Below are positions 1 to 9,788 of a stretch of DNA of 64,000 nt, one piece after another (position 1 is the stretch's first letter; the number at the start of each line of letters is the position of its first letter). The notes beneath the pieces were generated by a model that saw nothing but the letters and a program-made list of their open reading frames with translations, ran no database searches and was not told the origin of the DNA. The stretch is from Jejuia sp049889775 (GTDB taxonomy: Bacteria > Bacteroidota > Bacteroidia > Flavobacteriales > Flavobacteriaceae). The translations under genes were made by a program, and so were the position numbers. Location of the stretch: NCBI GenBank assembly GCA_049889775.1, contig JBMHCT010000020.1, positions 248,001 through 312,000 of the forward strand, given 5' to 3'.

Positions 1-29
1 CTTTGCTCATAGTATATTGGTTACCAGAC

Positions 30-1079
30 TCAGGCATTTTCTGCAGTTAATAGATTTTCCGTTATCAACATCAACTGTTCATGACAAATATGGCCATTGT
101 TTGTGATTTGCGTCTCGTCAAAAAAAATACTTGTTTCGGCCACAACGCCATCAAAATGAGATTTAGCCATTTGTCCGAAAGGAGGCATATCCATAGCACT
201 GGTATGTCCAAATCCAAAATCTACACCACCCCAAATACGTTCATCTTCTACTAACTCTCCAGATAAGCTTGTTACTTTCGGATTTAAACCTATCATATTA
301 TGTGATATTTTGTACATGTTTTCATCTTCAAAAGACGCTAAATATTCTTTGAATTTTTTAGCTTCCTTCCCTCCTACAACATCTACAATCTTGCCTTTTT
401 TCATAATAAATTGCAACTGGCTCCCATTTTCTGCATTCTGCAAATGGTCAAAAACAATAATACCACTCATACTATCTAATTTAGGCACAATATTTACAAA
501 TCCAGGGGCTGTTCCAAATTTTGGTTGCGAATAATCGCCATCATCGATATCAAAAGCGTAATTTAAATCTATATCATATGAAACATTAGTTCCGTTTTTG
601 CTGGTAATACGCACTGTATTGCAACGCATTACCATATCCTTTACTGCATTTAACAATGTCTTTAAAATCGGCACACTATAACCTGTAAATACTCTTTCCA
701 AGGATTCTGGAGTGCTATCAGCAATAATTAAATAGCGTAAGGCTTTATTTTCGTCCATAGCAGTTTCCCAAATATCAGAATATAGAATAACCATAGATTG
801 TGCTTCAATCCAAACGTCCACATTACAAAGTGCCGCCGTAAGCGCTTTAGAAGGCCAATATTTCATTCCTGCCTGACTTTCCTCCTTTGCGCGAGGTATC
901 CACATTACCAAGGGAATACCTCCCGCATTTTTTGTAGCTTCTGTTAAGGCATCAATAACAATTTTATTGGAACCAGAATCTGCGGTTATAGCTACGGTTT
1001 CGCCTTGTTTTAGTTGAAACATGTCTTCAATAAGTACTTTGGAAAATTTAGCAGCTAATTTGTGTTGCGCTTTAGTCAT
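30..1079 (-). CDS. M29-family aminopeptidase-like protein
   Basis: A 349-residue soluble protein with no signal peptide. It resembles the thermophilic metalloprotease (M29) fold, which includes aminopeptidase T and the NicX ring-cleaving dioxygenases. The family-like C-terminal blocks are visible: a Gly-rich segment with GHTSAMD near residue 290 and SHFDGVV at about 307-313, where the His and Asp would bind metal. The start lies 3 bases after the stop of the TonB receptor, so the two are almost certainly cotranscribed and may take up and process one substrate. The fold assignment is by motif resemblance. Peptidase versus ring-opening chemistry cannot be decided here. Confidence 0.75.
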   Translation of the reverse strand: MTKAQHKLAAKFSKVLIEDMFQLKQGETVAITADSGSNKIVIDALTEATKNAGGIPLVMWIPRAKEESQAGMKYWPSKALTAALCNVDVWIEAQSMVILYSDIWETAMDENKALRYLIIADSTPESLERVFTGYSVPILKTLLNAVKDMVMRCNTVRITSKNGTNVSYDIDLNYAFDIDDGDYSQPKFGTAPGFVNIVPKLDSMSGIIVFDHLQNAENGSQLQFIMKKGKIVDVVGGKEAKKFKEYLASFEDENMYKISHNMIGLNPKVTSLSGELVEDERIWGGVDFGFGHTSAMDMPPFGQMAKSHFDGVVAETSIFFDETQITNNGHICHEQLMLITENLLTAENA

Positions 1080-1082
1080 AAT

Positions 1083-3431
1083 TTAGAATTTAACAGCTAA
1101 AGTTGTTCCGACGGTTAACGGCTGACCTCTCCAAGCTACATCATCAGGACTTCCAACAAACTCTCCTGGTGAAAACTCTTGATAGTATTGTTGATCTGTT
1201 AAGTTTTTACCCCAAATATCCAACTTCCAGTTTTTGTAGGTGAAAGCAATGCGTGCATTCAACAATGAATAAGCATCAGACGTATGCACATCTAAATTAC
1301 TTTCATGCCAGTAGGTTTTGCCTGTAGTGTCAAGATTTAAAAACCCATTAAATTTAAGGTTTTCGGAAATATCGAAAGCTGATTCTATGCCAATTCCAAA
1401 ACTGCTTACTGGTACGAAAGGTGTTTTATTGCCATTGTAACTCGTATTATCCGTGGTATCACCATTAGCACCTCCAGTCATACCACCATCAACAATTTCT
1501 GCATCAGATAAGCCGTAATTAGCAAAAATATCAAAGTATTTAGATAATCTGGCTCTAGACTCTAGTTCGAACCCAAACACTTTACTTTCATCATAATTAT
1601 AAACTCCTGCAATAAATGTGTTTAAATCTAATATGTATTGTTGTTGATTGTTCAATCTAGAGCTAAAAATAGAGCCGTTAAAAATTAGTCGATCATTCCA
1701 AGAGGTTGTTTTAAATCCGAATTCATAGTTGTCCGAAGTCTCATCATCAAAACTTCTATTGAATAAATCTGTAGCATCTGCGTTAAAACCTCCGTTTCTA
1801 TAACCTCGTCCATAGTTAGCATAAAACAACACGTTTTTATTTGCTTGGTACGATAGTGATACTTTAGGTTGAAATTCATTATTATCTCTCTCAGAGTTTG
1901 TTACGAAAAGAAAATCATCTTGAGTGAATTTGTCGATATCATATCTAAAACCAGCTGAGGCTGTTAATTTATCTGTTAGTTTATAATCAAAGAAACCAAA
2001 TAATGCAATGGTTTGTGTTTCATTTATGAAGTCTGCCACATCATATTCTGGTGGATCAAAACTAAAATCTTCTCCATTTTGATACACATCTTTTTTGATA
2101 TTTTGGTAAAATCCTCCCAAACTCCAATCCAACTTCGTATTGTTATTCGTATTATTAATTCTAATTTCTTGGTTGAAGGTTTTTGTAGTAATCTCTTCAC
2201 CTTGTGTAAATAACTCTAAATCCAGAAAATCTAAATCCCCAAACGTAGAACGCTCAACACGGTTAAAAGACGTGATACTCTGAATTTTGATGTTGTTTAA
2301 ATTATAATCCAACTTTAAATTTCCGTAGTTGTTTTTCATATCAGAATTTCCTAAAACATCAGAAACAATCACATTATTCCCTTCTTTGGGGTTTGGATCT
2401 AAAACGCCACCAGGAAATTCACCTTCAAAGCCAATAGGGTTTACAGAATAATACGTTGCACCGCCTTCTAAATTAAAGTATTGATAAGTTGCTGAAGCAG
2501 TAAGTTTACTAGATATGCGTGCTTTAATTTGCCCGCGAAAGTTAAAATCATCAGCAAAATCTACGTTTTGGTTTAAAAACTCATTGGTAAGTACACCATC
2601 AAAAGTTTTGTATTGCGTTGAAAAACGGTAAAACACTTTGTCTTTCGCAATAGCACCAGAAGATACAAATTGCGCTTGTAACTGTCCGCCATTTCCTGCG
2701 CCGAATAGCACGCGGTTACTCATTTTATTTGTAGGGTCTTTAGTGTAAATATTTACTGCACCACCAATAGCATTCTTTCCATATAAAGCACCTTGGGGAC
2801 CTTTAACCACTTCCACCAAAGCCAAATCGTATAATTCTTGGCTCAGCAAGCTTGGATCTGGAATGGTAACGCCATCGATAACAAAGGCCAAAGGAGCATC
2901 TCCACCTCTTACCTGCGGAATACCACGAACCGTAATAAAATTTAAACCTACAGCCTGTGCAGAATTAAACTTTAAATTAGGAACTAATGTAGAGAAAGAG
3001 CTAACATCCGTAACACCAGAATTTTCAATACCATCGGCATTTAAAGCAGTAACAGATTCTGGAGTCACTTGAATGGACTCTGTACGTTTTCTCGATTTAC
3101 CTACAACGCCTGAAAATCCTTTAATAGTAACTGCATCTAGAGACTCGCTAGCTTCGATAAGCTCAATATTTAATTGGGTTTTACCGCTCACATTAATTTC
3201 CTGAGTTTCAAATCCGATATAGTAGATTTCCAAAATAGCAGATTCTGACGCAACAGTTATGGTGAAGTTTCCATTGAAATCGGAAATTACCCCATTGGTT
3301 GTTCCCTTTTCTAAAATATTGGTTCCTGGTAAAGGTTCTCCAGTTTCATCTACAACATTACCGTTAATTGTAGTTTGAGCAGAAGCAAATGCACTTAACA
3401 ATAGCAAAAGAAGGAAGGCTGATTTTTTCAT
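1083..3431 (-). CDS. TonB-dependent outer-membrane receptor
   Basis: A 782-residue receptor. Residues 1-18 form a signal peptide ending in ASA. Residues about 20-105 are a CarboxypepD_reg-like domain (GNVVDETGEPLPGTNI). A plug follows (VRGIPQVRGGDAPLAFVIDG, then VEVVKGPQGALYGKNAIGG), and the rest is beta-barrel ending in a C-terminal Phe. It takes up a substrate across the outer membrane using TonB/ExbBD energy. No SusD-like partner is adjacent, so it is not a typical glycan SusCD pair. The only operon partner is the downstream M29-like protein. The substrate is unknown; the plug and barrel look more like siderophore or cofactor receptors than SusC. Confidence 0.93.
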   Translation of the reverse strand: MKKSAFLLLLLLSAFASAQTTINGNVVDETGEPLPGTNILEKGTTNGVISDFNGNFTITVASESAILEIYYIGFETQEINVSGKTQLNIELIEASESLDAVTIKGFSGVVGKSRKRTESIQVTPESVTALNADGIENSGVTDVSSFSTLVPNLKFNSAQAVGLNFITVRGIPQVRGGDAPLAFVIDGVTIPDPSLLSQELYDLALVEVVKGPQGALYGKNAIGGAVNIYTKDPTNKMSNRVLFGAGNGGQLQAQFVSSGAIAKDKVFYRFSTQYKTFDGVLTNEFLNQNVDFADDFNFRGQIKARISSKLTASATYQYFNLEGGATYYSVNPIGFEGEFPGGVLDPNPKEGNNVIVSDVLGNSDMKNNYGNLKLDYNLNNIKIQSITSFNRVERSTFGDLDFLDLELFTQGEEITTKTFNQEIRINNTNNNTKLDWSLGGFYQNIKKDVYQNGEDFSFDPPEYDVADFINETQTIALFGFFDYKLTDKLTASAGFRYDIDKFTQDDFLFVTNSERDNNEFQPKVSLSYQANKNVLFYANYGRGYRNGGFNADATDLFNRSFDDETSDNYEFGFKTTSWNDRLIFNGSIFSSRLNNQQQYILDLNTFIAGVYNYDESKVFGFELESRARLSKYFDIFANYGLSDAEIVDGGMTGGANGDTTDNTSYNGNKTPFVPVSSFGIGIESAFDISENLKFNGFLNLDTTGKTYWHESNLDVHTSDAYSLLNARIAFTYKNWKLDIWGKNLTDQQYYQEFSPGEFVGSPDDVAWRGQPLTVGTTLAVKF

Positions 3432-3463
3432 GACTTTAGTAGTTATTTATAATTTTCATCATT

Positions 3464-3471
3464 CAAATCTA
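3464..3471 (-). promoter_or_regulatory. -7 promoter box upstream of the TonB receptor
   Basis: On the minus strand this reads TAGATTTG, an exact match to the Bacteroidota -7 consensus TAnnTTTG. It lies 32 bases before the receptor start. No clear TTG -33 element is seen. Confidence 0.45.
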
Positions 3472-3548
3472 CCTTTATAGATATTAATTCCTATTTATTC
3501 TAAATACTAAAAATATTTTTAATAATTTTAAATAATTTTTAGGAATTT

Positions 3549-4796
3549 ATGGAAACACACTCAGGTTCAGTTATTTTAACTTCGGAATATTTTAAACTTT
3601 TACTTGAAAAGATTCATAGCGAATTTAAGAAAAGACATCAACTTTCAGATTTACCTAAAGCTTTTCAGTTTTATGGCTACGGTGTTTTTGATGAAACTAA
3701 ACCTAGCTTGAAGCAGGATTTAGAGGAAATAGGTACGGATTTCATTAATGGTAAATACCTCTACGACAAATCAAGAGAGCTTGAAAAAGGAAAATCACTC
3801 ATAAAACTTAACCAGTACTACAAAACTGTAGCACTCTTATATTTGGGTTATAAAAGTGTGAAAGATTTTATTGAAGACCATAAATTATCTGATAGCGAAC
3901 ACGAAAAACAGCTTGATTTAATTTTTAAGAATAATGATGAAATCACCTATTATTACATCAACTATTATTTTGGTGAAGACAATACGATTTTAAAGGGGCA
4001 AACCATTATTTCTAATAACTGGAAGAAGATTCAGCATATTTTTATGTACCCACTTGAAGATGGGACACTTAAAGAACATTACAGCCACGGTAGTATTAAA
4101 CGACAAGGTGATACTATTACTATAAAAACAAATACGCTCTCTGGAGACAGATATATTGATGGTGCTAGCGAAATTTATTATGTGGGACACAAAGCACCTT
4201 CTAACATTAATTACCTTATAGGCACCTACTGCACTTTTGATATTTATACCAATACCGTTGCGGGACGCTCTATTTTAGAAAAGTGCGAGTCTCAAGAAGA
4301 AATGGAAGCGAAATCTAAATCGGCCACTATCCCACCCTATATTGCTATGGAAATACGCAACAAACGCATCGTTAATAAAAGTATTGTACCCAAACATGCT
4401 TTGGAATTATCCAATAACAGTCCTTACGCTTCCTTATACGGCAAACTTCCTGGAAAATACGAACTCACTTTCAGCTTTGATGATGGTTTTGTAGAAACTT
4501 TAAACTTTAAAATACAGCCTTCAAATTATGAGATTATTACCCTTACGGAAAACGTTTATATTGAAAAAGACCGTATAGAATTATTAAACAAGGGTTCTGT
4601 GATTAATTTTAGGTTTAATTTCTCAGGAATTATCGCCTTAGAGCGTGTAAACATCTATTTTAAAAGTTATTATCTAAAAACCAATAGTAATACCCAAAAA
4701 GGGGTTTTTAGTGGTATTGATAATGAAAATAGGTTGGTAAGTGGTGAAGTAAGAGTTAATTATGAAGAGTATAAAAATAAGCCTATTCTTGAATAA
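3549..4796 (+). CDS. hypothetical cytoplasmic protein
   Basis: A 415-residue protein that I do not recognise. It has no signal peptide or membrane segment. The first 130 residues are charged and helical-looking; the middle and C-terminal parts (about 135-400) alternate hydrophobic residues and look beta-rich. It is divergent from the TonB receptor. Its last 14 bases overlap the 3' end of the convergent lytic transglycosylase gene. The reading frame is long, with codon use like its neighbours, so it is a real gene of unknown role. Confidence 0.8.
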   Translation: METHSGSVILTSEYFKLLLEKIHSEFKKRHQLSDLPKAFQFYGYGVFDETKPSLKQDLEEIGTDFINGKYLYDKSRELEKGKSLIKLNQYYKTVALLYLGYKSVKDFIEDHKLSDSEHEKQLDLIFKNNDEITYYYINYYFGEDNTILKGQTIISNNWKKIQHIFMYPLEDGTLKEHYSHGSIKRQGDTITIKTNTLSGDRYIDGASEIYYVGHKAPSNINYLIGTYCTFDIYTNTVAGRSILEKCESQEEMEAKSKSATIPPYIAMEIRNKRIVNKSIVPKHALELSNNSPYASLYGKLPGKYELTFSFDDGFVETLNFKIQPSNYEIITLTENVYIEKDRIELLNKGSVINFRFNFSGIIALERVNIYFKSYYLKTNSNTQKGVFSGIDNENRLVSGEVRVNYEEYKNKPILE

Positions 4797-6237
4797 ACTC
4801 CTCATAATGTTCAAAGCGTTCAAAAATTTGGTTAACATAGTTTACCGGTTCAGTACCGCGTACATAACCATATTTTATAAAAGACTTTTTATAGTTGCCG
4901 GGGAGTTTAAGAGCTAAAAGCATCTCTTCTACATTGCCTTCCCAAATATTTGGGTTTAGACTTTTGGTTTCTGCTAACCGTTGTGCGTCCAGTACGTGCC
5001 CTAAGCCACAGTTATACGAGGCCAAAGTGAGTTTTATTTTAGTTATTTCATCAGGAACACTTTCAAACGCTTTATAGTTTTGCATTAAATATGTTGTTCC
5101 TGCTTTTATACTTTGTTCTGGATCTTTAATATCTGTAACACCTAAACTTTCTGCCGTAGCAGGCATTAACTGCATTAAGCCTTTAGCGCCTGCCCAAGAA
5201 CTAGCTTTAGGGTCGAACTTAGATTCTTGATATACTTGCGATGCTAGCAGTCGCCAATCCCAATTAATGGTTTTAGCATATTTTTTTATAATGGGGTCGT
5301 AGTTGCTTATTTGATTATTCTTTAAGCTGTAATACTCACTTTTAACACGTCGTTTAAAAGACCGTTTGTTCTTAAAGTACTTGTTGTAAATCACAGCAAA
5401 CTTTGTGGTTTTACGGTTTTTAAGAATCCATTCGTTAACCGCATTCCTAAAAATCTTAGATTTTTTACGTGTTACCCATGCAATGCGTTGCGATAAAGAT
5501 ATAGGCACGCTAACGTCTAGAATAGGCAAGTTAGAGGCGTTTATTCTAGCTAGATTTTCATCCGCTACGGTGTATTTTACTTTTCCTTCGGCCACCATGT
5601 CCATGATTTCACCGGTACTTAATTTGCTATCCAACGTGTCAATAACTATTTCACCTCCAATTTCATTAGATAGACTCACTAAACGTTCATAATAGGCAGA
5701 GTTCCTGCGAATAGATATGGTGTCTCCAATCAATTCAATAGGATCATGAATCAGTGCTCTATCTAAACGTTTCCAAGATAGTTTTCTAAAATTATCGGGT
5801 TTTTTCTGCACTAGTACTTGTTTTGTAAGGTAAAGATATTCGGTAAAATCTACTTCCCATTGACGTTGTTGCGTAATCGTCATGCCGTGTGCAATTATAT
5901 CAACGTCTCCTCTATTCAATACTTCAAATTCTGAATCTAAATCATTAGACACCACAATATCCAGTTCTAGATTCAAATCTTTCGCTAATAGTTGCAGCAT
6001 TTCGTATTCGAAGCCCATGGCTTGCCCTTTGTATAAAAAGTAACTTGTGCTGCTATACACTACCAGAGCTTTCAATACACCATCTTTCTTAATATCTTCT
6101 AAGTCACGATTGACTGAATTGGCAACAATAGGATTATCCGCTTCATTATCGAAGCTTTCAGAGGGTGTATCTCGATTTTTACATGACATCAATGTGCATA
6201 ACAGAAGAAATGCAGCAATTAGTTGGTTGGGTTTCAT
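4783..6237 (-). CDS. mltF: MltF-like membrane-bound lytic transglycosylase
   Basis: A 484-residue lipoprotein; the signal peptide ends in the lipobox LMSC with Cys19. Residues about 50-280 are a family 3 solute-binding domain (GFEYEMLQLLAKDLNLEL; GDVDIIAHGMTIT). Residues about 310-450 are an SLT domain. The catalytic Glu is expected in ASQVYQESKFDP and is followed by AKGLMQLMPATA. This is the MltF architecture, an exolytic murein transglycosylase that cleaves the MurNAc-GlcNAc bond to form 1,6-anhydro ends. It is monocistronic and overlaps the convergent neighbour by 14 bases. Family assignment is secure; that the binding domain senses muropeptides is inferred from the family. Confidence 0.92.
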   Translation of the reverse strand: MKPNQLIAAFLLLCTLMSCKNRDTPSESFDNEADNPIVANSVNRDLEDIKKDGVLKALVVYSSTSYFLYKGQAMGFEYEMLQLLAKDLNLELDIVVSNDLDSEFEVLNRGDVDIIAHGMTITQQRQWEVDFTEYLYLTKQVLVQKKPDNFRKLSWKRLDRALIHDPIELIGDTISIRRNSAYYERLVSLSNEIGGEIVIDTLDSKLSTGEIMDMVAEGKVKYTVADENLARINASNLPILDVSVPISLSQRIAWVTRKKSKIFRNAVNEWILKNRKTTKFAVIYNKYFKNKRSFKRRVKSEYYSLKNNQISNYDPIIKKYAKTINWDWRLLASQVYQESKFDPKASSWAGAKGLMQLMPATAESLGVTDIKDPEQSIKAGTTYLMQNYKAFESVPDEITKIKLTLASYNCGLGHVLDAQRLAETKSLNPNIWEGNVEEMLLALKLPGNYKKSFIKYGYVRGTEPVNYVNQIFERFEHYEEFIQE

Positions 6238-6402
6238 TACTTCTAAATATAGTAAGATTTTACAAAACGAGTTAAACGTATTAATATCAATGATTTATAT
6301 GCAAACCCCTGAAGATTACCTAAAGTTTATAAAATCATTAAACTTTATAAACCGGCAGCATTAGGACTAAGAAAATGCTGAACTTTGCAAAAAAAAGTAG
6401 AT

Positions 6403-6951
6403 ATGACAATTTTTGTGGACATGGATGATGTGTTGGCCGATACTTATGGCAAGCACATTGAATGGTACAATCGTGATTTTAATCAAAATTTAAAAAGAGA
6501 AGATATAATTTCTGGAGAGGTGCATCAAAATGTACCAATAGAACACCAAGCGAGTATTCGTGGACATGCTTGGACTCCTGGTTTCTTTTTAGAATTAAAT
6601 CCCATTCCAGGAAGTATTGAAGTAATGGAAGAATTATGCCGTAAACATGAGGTTTACATTGCTACAGCTGCTACGCAATTCCCAAATTCCTTAAGTGAAA
6701 AAAGCGAATGGTTATCTATGTATTTCCCCTTTATTTCATGGCAGCATCAAATTATGTGCGGACATAAATTTATTTTGAATGGTGATTTACTGATTGATGA
6801 TCGTGCTTTTAATTTAGAGCATTTTGAAGGTGATACATTATTGTTTTCCAATCCTCATAATATGCATGAAACTAACTATAGGCGTGTAAATAGTTGGGAG
6901 GAAATTGGATCTTTACTACTAAAACCAGAGTATAGTTTATCGAAAGTTTAA
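6403..6951 (+). CDS. 5'(3')-deoxyribonucleotidase, HAD family
   Basis: A 182-residue cytoplasmic HAD phosphatase of the NT5C type, which dephosphorylates deoxynucleoside monophosphates. The nucleophile motif is at the N-terminus (FVDMDDVLADTY, with Asp6 and Asp8). Later motifs are IATAAT and LIDDRAFN. I start at the ATG at 6403 because it puts the DxD motif directly at the N-terminus, as in the family; a TTG at 6385 would add six unsupported residues. The stop codon abuts the stop of the convergent next gene. Confidence 0.9.
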   Translation: MTIFVDMDDVLADTYGKHIEWYNRDFNQNLKREDIISGEVHQNVPIEHQASIRGHAWTPGFFLELNPIPGSIEVMEELCRKHEVYIATAATQFPNSLSEKSEWLSMYFPFISWQHQIMCGHKFILNGDLLIDDRAFNLEHFEGDTLLFSNPHNMHETNYRRVNSWEEIGSLLLKPEYSLSKV

Positions 6952-7383
6952 TTATTGACAAGTTGCAGTACCTTGCTTTATAATCGTGATACCTTCGCCA
7001 ACAAAAATATCGCCATTTTGTAGTTTATAAATGGGGTAAAATTGAGGGTAACCTGAGGTGGGCTGAAGTTGAATACCATTAACGCCGTTTTGTGCAATAG
7101 CCTTCCAAGTGCCATATTCTTGCCAATTCGTTTTTTGCTCATTACCCAAAACTGTCTTCTTTACAGTATTGCCATAAAGCCCATATCCATTAGGGCAATA
7201 ATGTACTTCGATAAAATAGTAAGTACCATAGATAACTTCACCTTCGCGATAGGTAATTTGAATCTTTTGATTGTAGAAAAACTCATGAATCTCTTTTTTA
7301 GAAGCATTGGTTTGTGCATATATTTCAGAATTTCCTGAAAACCCAAATAGAAGGCAGAATAGTATATAAGCAAACAGCTTCAT
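6952..7383 (-). CDS. secreted hypothetical protein
   Basis: A 143-residue protein with a clear signal peptide (MKLFAYILFCLLFGFSG, cleaved near IYAQ). The mature part is a small domain with aromatic and Gly residues (YYFIEVHYCPNGYGLYGN) and two cysteines, one near the C-terminus. I do not recognise the family. It is probably periplasmic or cell-surface. It converges on the nucleotidase gene with no spacer. Confidence 0.75.
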   Translation of the reverse strand: MKLFAYILFCLLFGFSGNSEIYAQTNASKKEIHEFFYNQKIQITYREGEVIYGTYYFIEVHYCPNGYGLYGNTVKKTVLGNEQKTNWQEYGTWKAIAQNGVNGIQLQPTSGYPQFYPIYKLQNGDIFVGEGITIIKQGTATCQ

Positions 7384-7446
7384 AAAAAAACATTATAAAG
7401 CTGTAAGTTATTAATTTTTAACAAGATAAACTATACAAATAGTTTG

Positions 7447-8244
7447 CTATGAAATAATTTCATCCGTTACACTAAGTAAATCCTGAATTTTAGACGCGTT
7501 ATATGCATCTGGATGTGCATTGCCAAAAACACCTCTATCATTATCAAAATATTTACCTGAAGCATCTGCATATTTATTTGAAATAGCTAAATCGTATAAA
7601 ATATCACTCCCTTTTTCCGCAGGAGACCAATGTTGACCGTCAGCCTCATTGGTCATACGTGTATTGAGTAGTGACCCCGGATTTACAGCTACTATAGAAA
7701 CATCAGGTTCCTGTTTAGCTAAATAGAAACTCCACATGGTCAATGCTAGTTTACTTTGTGCATACGCTTCACTAACAGGTACATTCGCTTTACCTAACAA
7801 AGCTCCTTTTTTAACGGCAGATTGCGCCGCAGAACTTAAATTAACCACTCTAGAATTTGTGCCGTTTTTCAATAATGGTAATATTTTATTGGTTAAAACG
7901 TAAGACGCTAAATAGTTGACAACAAACCTGATATCTAAATTATCTTTGGTGAAATTAACTGGGCTTTTAAAAACACCGGCATTATTAATCAAAATGTCAA
8001 TTCTCGGTAAGGCTTCAGCTATTTCATCTCAAATTTTAGCTACAGCTTTTAAATCTGAAAAGTCGGCAACAAACCCATAAATATTTGGGTTATCAGAGTC
8101 ATTTTTTATTTCAGAAAGTACTTTTGCTAGTTTCTCTGAATTTCTTCCATGTATGTATACATTGTGTCCTTCCTTCGCTAGTTTTAAAGCAACCAGCTTT
8201 CCTATACCGTCAGTACTTCCAGTTATTACAATTGTTTTACTCAT
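7447..8244 (-). pseudogene. short-chain dehydrogenase/reductase interrupted by one in-frame TGA
   Basis: One 265-residue SDR reading frame is broken at codon 72 by TGA (plus-strand 8029-8031), with no frameshift. The N-terminal part holds the Rossmann motif TGSTDGIG (8-15). After the stop the same frame continues through DILINNAG, the catalytic Ser (VNLSSAAQ) and AYAQSKLAL (YxxxK). All catalytic elements are present. TGA could arise from TGG, CGA, GGA or AGA by one base. This may be a recent loss or a sequencing error. It lies 131 bases downstream of the nitroreductase on the same strand and may belong to the same unit. Confidence 0.85.
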
Positions 8245-8375
8245 TTTTAATGTTTATTTATTTCATTTTCACCATCATATCACATTGATTCACTCAAAAT
8301 TCACCTCCCGAATACAATAAATTAATTATGCAATTGAAAGGCTTTTATATGCACTATAGTAAAACTTTACTAGAT

Positions 8376-9050
8376 TTATTTCCAAGTTACTATATCCTTA
8401 AAATCACGTCTTGATTTAGGATGTGCTGGTGCAGCTTTTCTGTAACCAAATGCTGCCATAAAAGAAATGCCATATTGTGAGGTATCTACACCAAACTTTT
8501 CTTTTAAAAGCAATTCAACTTTTTCTTGATGAAACCCTTCAATTGGGCAACTATCAATACCTACCAAAGCTGCCGAAGTCATCATATTTCCCAATGCGAT
8601 ATATGTTTGTTTCGAAGCCCAATCAAATAATTTTTTATCTGTATCTAGATTAAAATCATTCTCTTGAAATTCTCTGTAAAATTTCAAATACATTTCAATA
8701 ACGTCGTCTGGCATTTGCTTTACATCTTTTAACATCGTCATGATGTAATTGGAATCCCATTGTGTTAAAGGAGCTTTCATACTCAAACCTAAAACAAAAT
8801 GACTTGCAGTGTCTAATTTTAAAGGAGCTCCCCAAGCTACAGGTTTAAGTAGTTCTCTCAATTCTTTATCCTGAACAACTATAAAGTGCCACGGCTCGAA
8901 ACCAAAGGAACTAGGTGATAAATTTGCAGTTTTAAGTATAAAATTAATTTGATCATCAGTAAGTGTTCTAGCAGCATCAAACTCCTTGCAGGCGTGTCTA
9001 AATCGGAAAGCTTCAATAATCTTTTCTGGAGAAATATTTGGTGTTTTCAT
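8376..9050 (-). CDS. NAD(P)H-dependent nitroreductase family oxidoreductase
   Basis: A 224-residue flavoprotein of the nitroreductase family, using FMN and NAD(P)H to reduce nitro compounds, quinones or flavins. Family signatures include RFRHACKEFD near residue 16, LSPSSFGFEPWHFIVVQD (about 44-61) and a C-terminal MAAFGYR. The length is typical of NfsB-like enzymes. It is divergent from an HxlR regulator and has a perfect ACTAT-N7-ATAGT palindrome 14 bases upstream of its start, so redox or xenobiotic-responsive control by that regulator is likely. Confidence 0.9.
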   Translation of the reverse strand: MKTPNISPEKIIEAFRFRHACKEFDAARTLTDDQINFILKTANLSPSSFGFEPWHFIVVQDKELRELLKPVAWGAPLKLDTASHFVLGLSMKAPLTQWDSNYIMTMLKDVKQMPDDVIEMYLKFYREFQENDFNLDTDKKLFDWASKQTYIALGNMMTSAALVGIDSCPIEGFHQEKVELLLKEKFGVDTSQYGISFMAAFGYRKAAPAHPKSRRDFKDIVTWK

Positions 9051-9064
9051 AAATATATTTTTAA

Positions 9065-9081
9065 ACTATCATTTTTATAGT
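9065..9081. promoter_or_regulatory. palindromic operator O1, likely for HxlR
   Basis: ACTAT, 7 bases, ATAGT: a perfect inverted repeat. An almost identical 20-base block, extending rightward through GAC, recurs at 9190-9209. It sits 14 bases before the nitroreductase start. Confidence 0.6.
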
Positions 9082-9189
9082 GACAAAATTAAAAATAGTA
9101 TTATTGAAACACAATAACGGTCAAAATTGATAGTAGATTAATTTTTTCTTAAACATTTGTAAAACAACATTTTAAAACTTAAAAAAATA

Positions 9190-9206
9190 ACTATAATTTT
9201 TATAGT
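9190..9206. promoter_or_regulatory. palindromic operator O2, likely for HxlR
   Basis: ACTAT, 7 bases, ATAGT, followed by GAC. It differs from O1 at one spacer base and lies 57 bases before the hxlR-type start. Paired sites in a divergent promoter fit autoregulation plus control of the nitroreductase. Confidence 0.6.
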
Positions 9207-9263
9207 GACTACATTTAGTATAGTTTTATTAAATTTGAAATATATTGTATTTTAAGTTTAACA

Positions 9264-9629
9264 ATGGAACATAAAAAAAGACTTATAAAATATAACGATA
9301 AGATGTTTTCTTGTGCAACTAGCATAGCTATGGAGCTTATTGGGGGCAAATGGAAAAGTGTTATTTTAATTTATCTTACAGACGAACCCAAGCGTTATAA
9401 TGAGTTGCGAAAATTAATTTCTACTATAACAGAGCGTACTTTAAGTTTGCAATTAAAACAACTTGAAAAAGATGGTTTAATTACGCGAAAGGTTTATGCC
9501 AAAAAACCACCATTAAAAGTAGAATATGCCCTAACAGATTTTGGAAAAAGCCTTACTCCAGTATTGCAGGCTATAGCCGAATGGGGTATGACGGTTGCCG
9601 AAGATAAAGGAGAGGTTATTGAAGGATAA
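9264..9629 (+). CDS. HxlR-family winged-helix transcriptional regulator
   Basis: A 121-residue regulator. Family marks are CATSIAMELIGGKWKSVILIYL (about 17-38), the recognition region RYNELRKLISTITERTLSLQLKQLEKDGLI and a C-terminal LTDFGKSL. HxlR proteins act as dimers; in several cases they sense electrophiles through an N-terminal Cys, and Cys17 is in that position here. It is divergent from the nitroreductase, with two matching palindromes between them. Confidence 0.93.
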   Translation: MEHKKRLIKYNDKMFSCATSIAMELIGGKWKSVILIYLTDEPKRYNELRKLISTITERTLSLQLKQLEKDGLITRKVYAKKPPLKVEYALTDFGKSLTPVLQAIAEWGMTVAEDKGEVIEG

Positions 9630-9744
9630 TGTTGATTTTTTAAAAGTACTTCTTAGATTTTACAAATTTTTAAAATTTTCCGCAAGATTAATACGCTTTT
9701 ATTAATTCTAAACAACAACTTTTAGAATGTATCGTTGTAATGCT

Positions 9745-9752
9745 TAAATTTG
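9745..9752 (+). promoter_or_regulatory. -7 promoter box for the M23 peptidase
   Basis: TAAATTTG matches TAnnTTTG and lies 36 bases before the start codon at 9789. No well-placed TTG -33 element is seen. Confidence 0.4.
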
Positions 9753-9788
9753 GAATTGTCCAACTAAAAGTATTACATTTTATCCCTC

